Part shown: piece after piece, positions 9,121-17,681 of the stretch
Layout: every line of letters starts with the position of its first letter
How positions within the stretch are numbered: the first letter of the stretch is position 1
Assembly (NCBI RefSeq): GCF_014982805.1
Contig: NZ_JADCKC010000003.1
Location: 674,359 to 738,358 of the forward strand
DNA from: Gemmiger gallinarum
Lineage (GTDB): Bacteria > Bacillota > Clostridia > Oscillospirales > Ruminococcaceae
Length of the DNA stretch: 64,000 nucleotides
Reading direction: 5' to 3'
The notes under the pieces: generated by a model
What the model was told of the DNA's origin: nothing
Seen by the model: only the letters and a program-made list of their open reading frames with translations
Databases searched by the model: none
Position numbers and translations under genes: made by a program

Positions 9121-9163
9121 AACAAAAGGCCGCCCGCCGAAGAGCGATTCTCCGGCAGGCGGC
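9121..9163 (-). terminator. Terminator of the D-lactate dehydrogenase gene
   Basis: Hairpin GCCGCC.GCCG/CGGC.GGCGGC (9129-9163) followed on the minus strand by CCTTTTGTTTTGG. It separates the dehydrogenase gene from the rsmI promoter. Confidence 0.8.
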
Positions 9164-9216
9164 ACATAACTGTCAGTTCATAAAAATGTCACTGGAAACG
9201 GCAGAGGCAAAGGGAC

Positions 9217-10218
9217 TCAGGCGTCGGCCTTGACCTCGTTGACCAGCTTTTCGCCCCGGGCAAAGGCGCGGGCGTTTTCCATGGTGACGATGGCGATGCT
9301 CTGCAGCGCGGTACGGGTGAAGAAGGCCTGATGGCTGGTGATGACCACATTGGGGAAGCTGAGCAGCACCGGCACCACCTCGTTCTGGAGCACTTCGTCG
9401 GAGAAGTCCTCGAACACCTGTCCGTCCTCATCCTCGTAGACATCCAGGCCCACGCCGGCAAACTTGCGGGCGCGCAGGGCCTCGATGAGAGCCTCAGTGT
9501 CGATGAGGGCGCCCCGGCTGGTGTTGACCAGAATGGCAGAGTCCCGGATCATGCCGATGGTCTCCCGGTTGATGAGGTGATGGGTCTCGGCGGTGAGGGG
9601 GCAGTGGAGGCTGATGAGGTCGGAACCCCGCAGCAGTTCCTCCAGCGAGACATAGCGGACGATGCCCTCCAGAGAGGGGTTCTTGTACTGGTCGTAAGCC
9701 AGCACCGTCATGCCGTAGCCGTGGCAGATGCGGGCCATAGCAGCGCCGATGCGTCCGGTGCCGATGATGCCCGCCGAGGAACCGTAGAGATTGTAGCCCA
9801 GCAGGCCGTCCAGAGCGAAGTTGTTGTTGCGCACCTTGACGTAAGCCTTGCACAGACGGCGGTTGGCCGCCTGGGCCAGGGCCATGGCGTGCTCGGCCAC
9901 GGCCTCGGGGCTGTAGCCCGGCACACGCAGCACCGTGATGCCCAGCCGCTTGGCCGCCGCCAGGTCCACGTTGTTGAAGCCGGCGCAGCGCATGAGCAGC
10001 AGCCGGATGCCGTTTTGGGCCAGCACTTCCAGCACCGGGGCGGAGCAGTCGGAGTTGACAAAGGCGCAGACGGCGTCGCCGCCCCTGGCCAGGGGAGCGG
10101 TGTCCACGTCCAGGTTGGCGGTCAAAAACTTGATCTCGCAGCCGTAGTCGGGGTCGGCGGCCAGGACATCGAAATAGTAATGGTCGTACTCTCTTGTGCC
10201 GAAAAACACGATCTTCAT
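9217..10218 (-). CDS. ldhA: D-lactate dehydrogenase (D-2-hydroxyacid dehydrogenase family)
   Basis: NAD-dependent dehydrogenase, most likely reducing pyruvate to D-lactate during fermentation. The 333-residue length and the opening KIVFFGTREYD match the LdhA branch of the D-2-hydroxyacid dehydrogenase family. The Rossmann motif is GIIGTGRIG, and the catalytic residues appear in order: Arg in NTSRGALID, Glu in DVYEDEDG and His in SHQAFFT. The start ATG is behind AAGGAGG. It is monocistronic, with an extended -10 upstream (TGC TATAAT) and a hairpin terminator downstream. Other 2-hydroxyacids are possible substrates, but lactate is favoured by the LdhA-like sequence. Confidence 0.88.
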   Translation of the reverse strand: MKIVFFGTREYDHYYFDVLAADPDYGCEIKFLTANLDVDTAPLARGGDAVCAFVNSDCSAPVLEVLAQNGIRLLLMRCAGFNNVDLAAAKRLGITVLRVPGYSPEAVAEHAMALAQAANRRLCKAYVKVRNNNFALDGLLGYNLYGSSAGIIGTGRIGAAMARICHGYGMTVLAYDQYKNPSLEGIVRYVSLEELLRGSDLISLHCPLTAETHHLINRETIGMIRDSAILVNTSRGALIDTEALIEALRARKFAGVGLDVYEDEDGQVFEDFSDEVLQNEVVPVLLSFPNVVITSHQAFFTRTALQSIAIVTMENARAFARGEKLVNEVKADA

Positions 10219-10298
10219 ACAGGGGTCCTCCTTTTTGGTCGGGATCGATACGGGCGGGAATCTATATCATACTATTTTGGTGTGTTATCCCGTTTCCC

Positions 10299-10304
10299 AT
10301 TATA
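10299..10304 (-). promoter_or_regulatory. Extended -10 promoter of ldhA
   Basis: Minus strand TGC TATAAT with no good -35 hexamer; about 80 bases upstream of the ldhA start. No Rex-type TTGTTAA palindrome was seen. Confidence 0.5.
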
Positions 10305-10390
10305 GCATGCCCAATCGGTAAAAGGAAGCATTCCCGGCGCCAAGATTTTCTCCAGAGCCCAGGGGGATTTTATGGGTTTTGCCTGACTTT

Positions 10391-11527
10391 TCACGTCTTT
10401 TCCGGGGCGGTGCTCTCCACCTCTATACAGACGATCTCGGTGCGGCCCTGGGTGCGGAAGCGGTAGCCCCAGGTTCCCGTACCTCCCGACACGATGGCCG
10501 TGCAGCCGGGCGTCACTTGTTTTTTGCCGTAGTTGCGTTCGTTGCGGGCAGCCATGCCCACCGCACCGGCGGGCCAGACCTGTCCGCCGTGGGTGTGGCC
10601 GCTGAGGATCAGGTCGGCCCCCGCCGCCGCGGCGCGTTTGAAGTCCCGGGGCTCGTGGTCCAGCCAGAGGGTATAGTGGTCATCGGGGCCGCCGGGCAGC
10701 AGTTCCCCGGCGGAACAGCGGCGGCCCTGGGTGTAGAGGTAATCCTTGCGGCCCACCACCCGGATGCCGCCGGTGAGTACCGAGGCATCCTCCAGCAGGG
10801 TCACCCCGGCTTCGGCCAGGGCGGTCTGGAGGGCGGCGCGGTCAAAGCTGGGCTCCCGCCAGTGATGGAAGAGATCGTGGTTGCCCAGCACATAGTATTT
10901 GCCCAGGGGCGCCTTGAGCTCTGCAAACAGCCGGGCAAAGGCCTCAAATTCCTCCGGCTCGGTAAACTCATCAAAAATGTCCCCGGTAAGGACCAGCAGG
11001 TCAGGCTTGCAAGCCTCAATTTTCTGGCGCAGCTCGGGGATGCGGCCCCGGTGCATGGCGGCTTTGGGGTTGGGGTGGATGTCGCTGATCTGTACAATGG
11101 TCAGCCTGCCCCCGGGCAGGGCCTTGGATGTGGTCAGCCGGTAGCGGGTGGTGCGCAGGTTCAGCGCCTGCCGCCGCCCCCACCACCAGATGAGGGCGGT
11201 GAGCAGCCAGGGGGTCAGCCCCTCCAGCCAGAGGACCTGCCACGCCGTCCACACCGGACCGCCCAGCAGCCGGGCGGTCAGACCCAGCAGGTTCCCCGCG
11301 CAGTAGAGGGCCGTCAGGTAGCCCGCCAGCACCACGCCCAGCCCCAGGGGGTCCCGGGCCAGCCAGGCCAGCACCGCCACCAGGGCCAGGGGCGCGCCGT
11401 AGTAGAGCAGCGGCCAGGGTGCCAGCCATTGCAGGGGCGGCAGCTGCAGAAAGTTCCAGTACAGCAGCCCGGCCAGCGCCGCCTGCCCCACCCGGGGCAA
11501 AAAGAACTGAAAAAACGGATGATACAT
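10391..11527 (-). CDS. Membrane-anchored calcineurin-like metallophosphoesterase
   Basis: A 378-residue protein with four hydrophobic segments in residues 1-115 and a metallophosphoesterase domain from about 140 to the end. The dinuclear-metal motifs are SDIHPNP, LTGDIFDE, LGNHD, LWLDHEP and SGHTHGGQ in the usual order. This YkuE-like group includes enzymes acting on lipid-linked pyrophosphates and cell-wall intermediates; the membrane anchor fits such a role, but the substrate is unknown. The start ATG follows GGAGGG. It stands alone between the nfn terminator and ldhA. Confidence 0.8.
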   Translation of the reverse strand: MYHPFFQFFLPRVGQAALAGLLYWNFLQLPPLQWLAPWPLLYYGAPLALVAVLAWLARDPLGLGVVLAGYLTALYCAGNLLGLTARLLGGPVWTAWQVLWLEGLTPWLLTALIWWWGRRQALNLRTTRYRLTTSKALPGGRLTIVQISDIHPNPKAAMHRGRIPELRQKIEACKPDLLVLTGDIFDEFTEPEEFEAFARLFAELKAPLGKYYVLGNHDLFHHWREPSFDRAALQTALAEAGVTLLEDASVLTGGIRVVGRKDYLYTQGRRCSAGELLPGGPDDHYTLWLDHEPRDFKRAAAAGADLILSGHTHGGQVWPAGAVGMAARNERNYGKKQVTPGCTAIVSGGTGTWGYRFRTQGRTEIVCIEVESTAPEKT

Positions 11528-11612
11528 GTGACGTTCCCTCCTGCGGGGCGGGAAATCTTTGCCGCCCCGGTATCAGTATGTGCAGCGGGGGCGGTGGCCG
11601 TGCCTGCCATGC

Positions 11613-11653
11613 AAAAACCGGGCCGGCCGCCGCATGACGCGGGGCCGGCCCGG
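11613..11653 (-). terminator. Terminator of the nfn operon
   Basis: A perfect 11-base stem CCGGGCCGGCC / GGCCGGCCCGG (11618-11653), followed on the minus strand by TTTTTGC. Confidence 0.85.
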
Positions 11654-11682
11654 GCAATTACCGGATGTTCGGGGTGTCTCGG

Positions 11683-13086
11683 TCAGGCTTCGCCGTTTTT
11701 CTCACGGATGGCCTTGTCGATGGCCTTGGCAGCTTCCTTGCCGGCGCCCATGGCCAGGATAACGGTAGCCGCGCCGGTGACAGCGTCGCCGCCCGCGTAG
11801 ACGAAGGGGCGGCTGGTCAGGCCGTCGGGACCGTCGGTGATGATGCAGCCGTGCTTGTCGGCGTCCAGGCCGGGGGTGGTGGAGCGGATCAGGGGGTTGG
11901 GGCTGGTGCCCAGGGCCATGATCATGGTGTCCACATCCAGTTCGAACTCGCTGCCCTGCTTGACGATGGGACGGCGGCGGCCGGAGGCATCCGGCTCACC
12001 CAGCTCCATCTCCACGCAGGTCATGCCGCGAACGCAGCCGTTCTCGTCGCTCAGAACCTCCACCGGGTTGGTGAGGGTCTTGAAGATGATGCCTTCCTCC
12101 TCGGCGTGCTCCACCTCTTCCTTACGGGCAGGCAGCTCGGCCATGCCCCGGCGGTAGACGATGTACACATTCTCGGCGCCCAGGCGCTTGGCGCAGCGGG
12201 CGGCGTCCATGGCCACGTTGCCGCCGCCCACAACGGCCACGGCATGGCTCTTCTGGATGGGAGTGCGGCTGTCGGGCAGGTAAGCCTTCATCAGGTTGAC
12301 GCGGGTCAGGTACTCGTTGGCGGAGTAAACGCCCTTCAGGCTCTCGCCGGGGATGCCCATAAAGCGGGGCAGACCGGCGCCGGAGGCGATGTAGACAGCC
12401 TCAAAGCCGTACTCGCCCATAAGCTCGTCGATGGTCAGCACCTTGCCGATGACCATGTTGGTCTCGATGTCCACGCCCAGGGCGCGCAGGCCCTCAATCT
12501 CGGTCTGGACGATGTCCTTGGGCAGACGGAATTCGGGGATGCCGTACATGAGAACGCCGCCCGCCACGTGCAGCGCCTCAAAAATGGTGACCTTGTAGCC
12601 CATCTTGGCCAGGTCGCCGGCGGCGGTCAGGCCGGAGGGGCCTGCGCCGATGACAGCCACCTTGTGGCCGTTGGGAGCCGGCGGGGTGACCGGGGTATGT
12701 ACGTTTTCCCGGTGCCAGTCAGCCACAAAGCGCTCCAGACGGCCGATGCCCACCGGCTCGCCCTTGATGCCGCGGACGCACTTGCCCTCGCACTGGTTTT
12801 CCTGGGGGCAGACGCGGCCGCAGACGGCGGGCAGAGCGCTGGAGGCGGACAATACCTGATAGGCGGCCTCAAAGTCGCCCTCGGCCACCTTGGCGATGAA
12901 GCCGGGGATGTCGATATCCACGGGGCAGCCGGAACGGCAGGGATGATTCTTGCACTGCAGGCAGCGCTTGGCCTCATTGACGGCCATGTCGGCGGTGTAG
13001 CCCAGAGCGACTTCCTTGAAGTTCTTGTTGCGGACGTTGGGGTCCTGGCTGGGCATGGGGCACTTTTTGGGGTCCATATTGGGCAT
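11683..13086 (-). CDS. nfnB: NfnB / glutamate-synthase small-chain-like flavoprotein
   Basis: Large subunit of an NADH-dependent reduced ferredoxin:NADP+ oxidoreductase (Nfn), which couples NADPH to ferredoxin and NADH by electron bifurcation. At 467 residues it has the GltD architecture: N-terminal double-cluster domain (CLQCKNHPCRSGCP and CGRVCPQENQCEGKC), FAD site GAGPSGL and NAD(P)H site GGGNVAMDAARCAKRLG. The choice of Nfn rather than glutamate synthase rests on the adjacent nfnA and the absence of a large glutamate synthase chain nearby. It starts one base after the nfnA stop, with AAGGAGG inside the end of nfnA. Confidence 0.85.
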   Translation of the reverse strand: MPNMDPKKCPMPSQDPNVRNKNFKEVALGYTADMAVNEAKRCLQCKNHPCRSGCPVDIDIPGFIAKVAEGDFEAAYQVLSASSALPAVCGRVCPQENQCEGKCVRGIKGEPVGIGRLERFVADWHRENVHTPVTPPAPNGHKVAVIGAGPSGLTAAGDLAKMGYKVTIFEALHVAGGVLMYGIPEFRLPKDIVQTEIEGLRALGVDIETNMVIGKVLTIDELMGEYGFEAVYIASGAGLPRFMGIPGESLKGVYSANEYLTRVNLMKAYLPDSRTPIQKSHAVAVVGGGNVAMDAARCAKRLGAENVYIVYRRGMAELPARKEEVEHAEEEGIIFKTLTNPVEVLSDENGCVRGMTCVEMELGEPDASGRRRPIVKQGSEFELDVDTMIMALGTSPNPLIRSTTPGLDADKHGCIITDGPDGLTSRPFVYAGGDAVTGAATVILAMGAGKEAAKAIDKAIREKNGEA

Positions 13087-13087
13087 G

Positions 13088-13930
13088 TTACTCGACCTCC
13101 TTCTTCAGCAGGTTGCACTCTGCTTCCCGGGCGTGGGCTTCAAAATCGCGGTACATGGTGCCGCGGTGCATGGCCTCGTCGAAATCGACCTCAAAGCCGT
13201 CGAAGTCGGGGCCGTCCACGCAGGCGAACATGGTCTTGCCGCCCACGGTCAGGCGGCAGCCGCCGCACATGCCGGTACCGTCGATCATGATGGGGTTCAT
13301 GGAGACGACGGTCTTGACGTTGTATTTCTTGGTGACGGAAACCACGAATTTCATCATGATGAGGGGTCCGATGGTGATGACCTCGTCAAAATTCGCACCG
13401 TCCTGGATGCACTTTTCCAGCGGAGCGGTGACAACGCCCTTGTCGCCGTAGCTGCCGTCGTCGGTCATGAGGATGAGCTCATCGCAGCAGGCCCGGAACT
13501 CATCCTCCAGGATGACCAGGTCCTTGTTGCGGAAGCCCACGATGCCGGTGACCTTGGCGCCCGCCTCGTGGAGAGCACGGGCCACGGGCAGAGCGATGGC
13601 GCAGCCCACGCCGCCGCCCACCACGCAGACGTTCTTCAGGCCCTCGATCTCGGTGGGTTTGCCCAGGGGGCCGACAAAATCGTGGAGGCTGTCGCCCTGG
13701 TTCAGGCTGTTGAGCTGCATGGTGCCTGCGCCCACGATCTGATAAATGATGTCAACGGTGCCCGCAGCGGCGTCGGTCCCCGCAATGGTCAGGGGGATAC
13801 GCTCGGAATCTTCCTTGGCGCGCAGAATGATGAACTGTCCCGGCTTCGCTTTTTTGGCGATCAGAGGTGCTTCGATCGACATTTCCGATACCGTGGGGTT
13901 CAGGCTGCGTTTCTTTACGATCTTAAACAC
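13088..13930 (-). CDS. nfnA: NfnA / dihydroorotate-dehydrogenase-type electron transfer subunit
   Basis: Small subunit of the Nfn transhydrogenase, 280 residues, of the ferredoxin-NADP reductase family. An FAD-binding barrel (with ERIPLTIAG) is followed by an NAD domain (VVGGGVGCAIALPVA) and a C-terminal cysteine motif (MCGGCRLTVGGKTMFACVDGP) that binds a [2Fe-2S] cluster in NfnA and PyrK. The start is GTG, 8 bases behind AAGGAG. It is the first gene of a two-gene operon with a near-consensus promoter. Family knowledge gives the complex: NfnA binds NADH and NfnB binds NADPH and ferredoxin. Confidence 0.87.
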   Translation of the reverse strand: MFKIVKKRSLNPTVSEMSIEAPLIAKKAKPGQFIILRAKEDSERIPLTIAGTDAAAGTVDIIYQIVGAGTMQLNSLNQGDSLHDFVGPLGKPTEIEGLKNVCVVGGGVGCAIALPVARALHEAGAKVTGIVGFRNKDLVILEDEFRACCDELILMTDDGSYGDKGVVTAPLEKCIQDGANFDEVITIGPLIMMKFVVSVTKKYNVKTVVSMNPIMIDGTGMCGGCRLTVGGKTMFACVDGPDFDGFEVDFDEAMHRGTMYRDFEAHAREAECNLLKKEVE

Positions 13931-14013
13931 GGTCGTTCTCCTTTTCCTTGACTGGATTTTTCCGGCGTGGCGATAGGGACAGGCCTTCCGCGCCGTGAAA
14001 GCATTACAGAGTA

Positions 14014-14042
14014 ATTGTACGGCATTTTGCCCGCAATGTAAA
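14014..14042 (-). promoter_or_regulatory. Promoter of the nfnAB operon
   Basis: Minus strand TTTACA (14037-14042), 17-base spacer, TACAAT (14014-14019). Confidence 0.85.
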
Positions 14043-14095
14043 GCAAAACTATTTATTGTGCTGAAGTGCCCGGCCGCCTTTTTCGGGCGGGGCAG

Positions 14096-14758
14096 TCACT
14101 TGATGAGCCGGTAGACCAGGCAGGGGCGTCCGCCGGTGCCGTAGTCCATGTCCCCGGCCACCATGCCCTGCTGGGCCAGATAGCTCATATACCGCCGCAC
14201 CGTCACCACCGACAGCCCCGATGCCTCGGCAATGGCCTCGCAGGTATGGCGGCGGGCGGGGTCGGCCCGCAGGCAGGCCAGCACCCGCTCCTGGGTCTGG
14301 GCCTGCATTCCTTTGGGCAGGGGGGCGGGGGGCGCGGCATGCATCAGGCTGTCCAGAGCGCTCTGGTCCAGACTGCCCGCCCGCATGGCTGCCCGGCGGC
14401 GGCAGAATTCCTCCAGTGCCCGGCAGAACCGCTCGTAGGCAAAGGGCTTGACCAGATAGTCCACAATGCCCAGCCGGGTCAGGGCTTCCACGGTGGCGGC
14501 GTCGTTGGCGGCGGTGATCATGATAACGTCGGACGCCACCCCCGCAGCCCGGATGGACCGCAGCAGTTCCAGCCCGTTCATCTGGGGCATATAAAAGTCC
14601 AGGATGACCAGATCCGTCGGGTGGCGGGTCAGCCAGTCCAGCGCCTGCCGGGGGGCCGAGAAGGTCCTTGTCACGGTAAAGCGGCCGTCCTTTTCGGCGT
14701 AGCGGCGGTTGAGCTCGGTGATGATGGGATCGTCCTCCACAATAACCACTGTATACAT
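14096..14758 (-). CDS. Response regulator, CitB/DcuR type
   Basis: A 220-residue DNA-binding response regulator. The receiver domain (residues 1-120) has the acidic pair EDD at 8-10, phospho-acceptor Asp54 in VILDFYMPQMNG, a Thr in the MITA strand and the conserved Lys in LVKPF. The C-terminal part (about 160-220) is the CitB-type helix-turn-helix with TCEAIAEASGLSVVTVRRYMSYL. It is encoded 14 bases downstream of its kinase with its own GGAGG. Relatives control citrate, malate or C4-dicarboxylate uptake, but no such transporter is in the window, so the target is unknown. Confidence 0.88.
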   Translation of the reverse strand: MYTVVIVEDDPIITELNRRYAEKDGRFTVTRTFSAPRQALDWLTRHPTDLVILDFYMPQMNGLELLRSIRAAGVASDVIMITAANDAATVEALTRLGIVDYLVKPFAYERFCRALEEFCRRRAAMRAGSLDQSALDSLMHAAPPAPLPKGMQAQTQERVLACLRADPARRHTCEAIAEASGLSVVTVRRYMSYLAQQGMVAGDMDYGTGGRPCLVYRLIK

Positions 14759-14772
14759 AATTGCCTCCGGTC

Positions 14773-16443
14773 TCAGGGTTGGGATTGGGGTTCGGGTGCA
14801 GGGTCGGTCCCCTCGTCCTGTTCCGCCTCGGGCGGGCGGAAGGTCACGATGAAGGAGCTGCCCACCCCCTGGGTGGACTCCACCCGGATATCGCCGTTGT
14901 AGGCGTCCACCACGCTCTTGACCAGGAACAGGCCGGTGCCGTGGCTGCCGCCCTTGGTGGTAAAGCCCCGCTCAAAGATATGTTCCCGCAGTTCGGGCGT
15001 CATGCCGGGGCCGTTGTCGTCCACGCTGAGGATGAGGCCCCGGTCACTCTCCCGGATGGTCACATCCACCTCATGCAGCACCCCCGACGGCGCGTTGCTG
15101 AAGGCGTCCAGGGCATTGCCGATGAGGTTGCCCAGAATGGTGATGAGCCCTGCCGTGGGCAGGTAGTTGGCGTCGGCGGAAAGGTGGCTTTCGGGGTCCA
15201 GGGTCATGCGCACCCCCAGCTCGGCGGCGCGGCAGCTCTTGCCGATGAGCAGCGCCGCCACCGACGGCTCGGCAATGCGCTCGGAGATCATGCCCACCGA
15301 CAAAGCCCGGGTCTGGGTCAGCTGCAAAACGTATTCCTCCGCCTGTTTGGCCTCTCCCAGCTGCAAAAGCCCCAGAATGACGTGGAGCTTGTTCATGAAC
15401 TCATGGGTGTAGGCCCGCATGGCCTCCACAATGTGCTGCACGCCGGTGAGCTCTTTTGCCAGGTTTGCCACCTCGGTGCGGTTGCGGAAGATGGCCACCG
15501 CTCCCACGATCTTTCCGCCCCGCCATACCGGCATCCGATCGGACAGAATGCGCACATGCTTGAGGGATTCCAGCCCCACATTGTACTCCGCCCGGCCGGT
15601 GCGCATGACCCGGGGGATGGTGGACTGGGGATAGACCTGGGACAGGGGCTTTCCCACCACCGCGCTCTTGTCAAAGGAGAGCATCTCGGCGGCGGCGCGG
15701 TTGATGTATATAATATGTTTTTCCTTATCAATGGCCAGCATGCCCTCGTCCAGGGCGTCCAGCAGTTCCATCCGGCGGAGGAACAGATCCCGGAAGGCAT
15801 CGGGCTCATAGCCCAGCAGGTCGCTCTTGATGCGGCGGGCCAGCTGGGTGCTCAGCAGCGTCCCCACTCCCAGAGCCGCTGCCCCGATGAGGAGATAGAC
15901 GGCCAGCGTGCGCAGAACGGTATCGTGGATGGACTGCAGGTAGAGGCCGGCCATAACATAGCCCCGCACCGTCCCGTCCCGGTCCACCACGGCGGTATAG
16001 GCGCAGTGGTCAGCGCCCTCGGGGGCCTGGGCGTCGTCAAACACCGGCTCCCCTGACGCCTGGAGCAGTTCCATCAGGGCAGCGTCCAGCGGGGCGATGC
16101 GGTCCTCCCCGGAGCCGGTGTCATCGCCGGCCTCGGCGTCATAGAATACCTGAGGGCTGCCGTCGGGCCCGTACACTGCGAACAGATCGATGCCCGAAAT
16201 ATTCCGGGTAGCCTCTTCCACGTAGGCCGCCGCCTCCGCCCACTCTTCCCCGTCCGCCAGGGCCATGGCGTCCGCCACCGCCTGCACTGCCGCCGTGAGG
16301 GTGCGGTCCCGGGCGGCGCTCTCCTGGGTCAGGCTGATCCACAGCCCCGCGCCCGTAGCCAGGATCATGGCCACCAGAATGCCCAGCACCGACACCCGCC
16401 GGATCTGCTGGGACACCGTCTGTCCGGTCTGCTTTCTGTCCAT
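14773..16443 (-). CDS. Sensor histidine kinase, CitA/DcuS family
   Basis: A 556-residue membrane kinase partner of the downstream regulator. An N-terminal membrane helix (about residues 17-37) is followed by an extracytoplasmic sensor domain, a second helix near 180-200, a cytoplasmic PAS domain (about 225-330), the dimerisation box with His347 in HEFMNKLHVILGLL, and an ATPase domain with N box LIGNALDAF, DDNGPGM and GTGLFLVK. This layout is the one seen in CitA/DcuS sensors for di- and tricarboxylates; the ligand here is not known. The ATG follows GGGAGGG, and an extension to 16524 is rejected. Confidence 0.88.
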   Translation of the reverse strand: MDRKQTGQTVSQQIRRVSVLGILVAMILATGAGLWISLTQESAARDRTLTAAVQAVADAMALADGEEWAEAAAYVEEATRNISGIDLFAVYGPDGSPQVFYDAEAGDDTGSGEDRIAPLDAALMELLQASGEPVFDDAQAPEGADHCAYTAVVDRDGTVRGYVMAGLYLQSIHDTVLRTLAVYLLIGAAALGVGTLLSTQLARRIKSDLLGYEPDAFRDLFLRRMELLDALDEGMLAIDKEKHIIYINRAAAEMLSFDKSAVVGKPLSQVYPQSTIPRVMRTGRAEYNVGLESLKHVRILSDRMPVWRGGKIVGAVAIFRNRTEVANLAKELTGVQHIVEAMRAYTHEFMNKLHVILGLLQLGEAKQAEEYVLQLTQTRALSVGMISERIAEPSVAALLIGKSCRAAELGVRMTLDPESHLSADANYLPTAGLITILGNLIGNALDAFSNAPSGVLHEVDVTIRESDRGLILSVDDNGPGMTPELREHIFERGFTTKGGSHGTGLFLVKSVVDAYNGDIRVESTQGVGSSFIVTFRPPEAEQDEGTDPAPEPQSQP

Positions 16444-16505
16444 GGCGCACCCTCCCGCTGTCCATATGCTCTGTGCCGCCGTTGACCGCGGCAGATTCTG
16501 ATGCC

Positions 16506-16534
16506 ATGATACCACATCGGACAAAATGCATCAA
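16506..16534 (-). promoter_or_regulatory. Promoter of the two-component operon
   Basis: Minus strand TTGATG (16529-16534), 17-base spacer, TATCAT (16506-16511). Confidence 0.65.
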
Positions 16535-16536
16535 TC

Positions 16537-16555
16537 TTGCACAAAATTGCACAAA
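16537..16555. repeat. Direct repeat TTGCACAAA, candidate regulator site
   Basis: TTGCACAAA occurs at 16537-16545 and 16547-16555, a period of 10 bases (one helical turn), directly upstream of the -35 of the kinase gene. The position and spacing suit autoregulation by the response regulator. The rest of the 235-base gap up to atpB holds T-rich sequence and no clear promoter for the ATP synthase operon. Confidence 0.4.
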
Positions 16556-16678
16556 CCTTGCCCGGTTTTGTTCCCTGCTTCCCTGTCGCTTTGCACGGTT
16601 TTGTTTTTTTTATTTTCGTAACCCTTAACCGCTTTCCCGCGCAGGAGTAAGATGTAGGCGAAAAAGAGGTGAACAAGT

Positions 16679-17377
16679 TTGGAAGGTTTCAAACAAGCCC
16701 TGGTCGACGCGCTTGCCAACGAAACGGCCTTCACCATCCCGGTGCTGGGCGGCATTCCCATCTCCTCGGCGGTCCTGGTGAGCTGGATCATCATGGCCGT
16801 GTGGATGGTGGTCACGCTGCTGGCCACCCGGAACCTGAAGGTCCGCAACCCCGGCAAGGTGCAGGTCATCCTGGAATCTGCCGTTAATTTCCTCAACGGC
16901 TTCGTCAAGGAGACCATCGGTCCGCACTGGCGTCCCTTCGCCCCCTATCTGGGTACGGTGGCGCTGTACATCGGCCTGGCAAACATCATCAGCATTTTTG
17001 GTCTCGTTCCGCCCACCAAGGACGTCAGCGTGACCGCGGCTCTGGCCATTATGAGCCTGTTTCTGATCTACGGCGCGCAGTTCCGCTACAACGGCCTGCG
17101 CGGCGGCATGAAACGCTTTGCCGAGCCCATGCCCCTGCTGACCCCCATCAATCTGATGGAGATCGCCATCCGTCCGCTTGCTCTGTGCATGCGACTGTTC
17201 GGCAACGTTCTGGGCGCCTACATCATCATGGAGATGATCAAATATCTGGTGCCCGCCGTTGTCCCCGCCGTCTTCTGCATCTATTTTGATCTGTTCGACG
17301 GCCTGATCCAGACAATCGTCTTTGTCTTTTTGACCGCTCTGTTCGCGGGCGAGGGAATCAAGGAAGAAGAAGCCTGA
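16679..17377 (+). CDS. atpB: F0F1 ATP synthase subunit a
   Basis: Membrane subunit of F0 that forms the ion half-channels and faces the c-ring. The 232-residue protein has five to six membrane helices. The essential arginine is in MRLFGNVLGAY, in the position of Arg210 of E. coli. The start is TTG, 7 bases behind GAGGTG; no ATG gives a full-length product. It is the first gene of the operon; no atpI gene lies before it. Confidence 0.93.
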   Translation: MEGFKQALVDALANETAFTIPVLGGIPISSAVLVSWIIMAVWMVVTLLATRNLKVRNPGKVQVILESAVNFLNGFVKETIGPHWRPFAPYLGTVALYIGLANIISIFGLVPPTKDVSVTAALAIMSLFLIYGAQFRYNGLRGGMKRFAEPMPLLTPINLMEIAIRPLALCMRLFGNVLGAYIIMEMIKYLVPAVVPAVFCIYFDLFDGLIQTIVFVFLTALFAGEGIKEEEA

Positions 17378-17448
17378 TCCCCGGCCCATCCCCCTGCGCG
17401 GCTGACCCCGCGCCACCCAACACGATATTATTTCAGGAGGAACGTATT

Positions 17449-17667
17449 ATGTCTATCGGAATCATCGCCGCAGGTCTCGCAGTTCTCACCGGCATCGGCG
17501 CCGGCATCGGCATCGGCATTGCCACCGGCCACGCCAGCGACGCCATCGCCCGTCAGCCCGAAGCTTCCGGCAAGATCAACAGCACCCTGCTGCTGGGCTG
17601 CGCCATGGCCGAAGGCACTGCCATCTTCGGCTTCATCACCGCGCTCATCATCATCTTTGTCGGCTGA
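17449..17667 (+). CDS. atpE: F0F1 ATP synthase subunit c
   Basis: Ring-forming proteolipid of F0, 72 residues in a two-helix hairpin. The glycine-rich first helix (GIGAGIGIGIATG), the polar loop ARQPE (34-38) and the ion-binding carboxylate Glu55 in AEGTAIFGF are plain. The helix-1 glutamine and the Ser/Thr directly after the glutamate that mark sodium-binding rings are not present (Gly56 follows Glu55), which suggests protons as coupling ion; this is an inference. The start follows GGAGG. Confidence 0.95.
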   Translation: MSIGIIAAGLAVLTGIGAGIGIGIATGHASDAIARQPEASGKINSTLLLGCAMAEGTAIFGFITALIIIFVG

Positions 17668-17681
17668 GGGAGGTGTGCCCA

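Noticed and set aside
11683..13086. Glutamate synthase small chain
   Set aside because: The sequence is GltD-like, but no large GOGAT subunit is next to it and it is coupled to an NfnA gene, so Nfn transhydrogenase is the better reading.
17449..17667. Sodium-type ATP synthase c-ring
   Set aside because: The helix-1 Gln and the Ser/Thr directly after the key Glu, which mark sodium binding, are missing.
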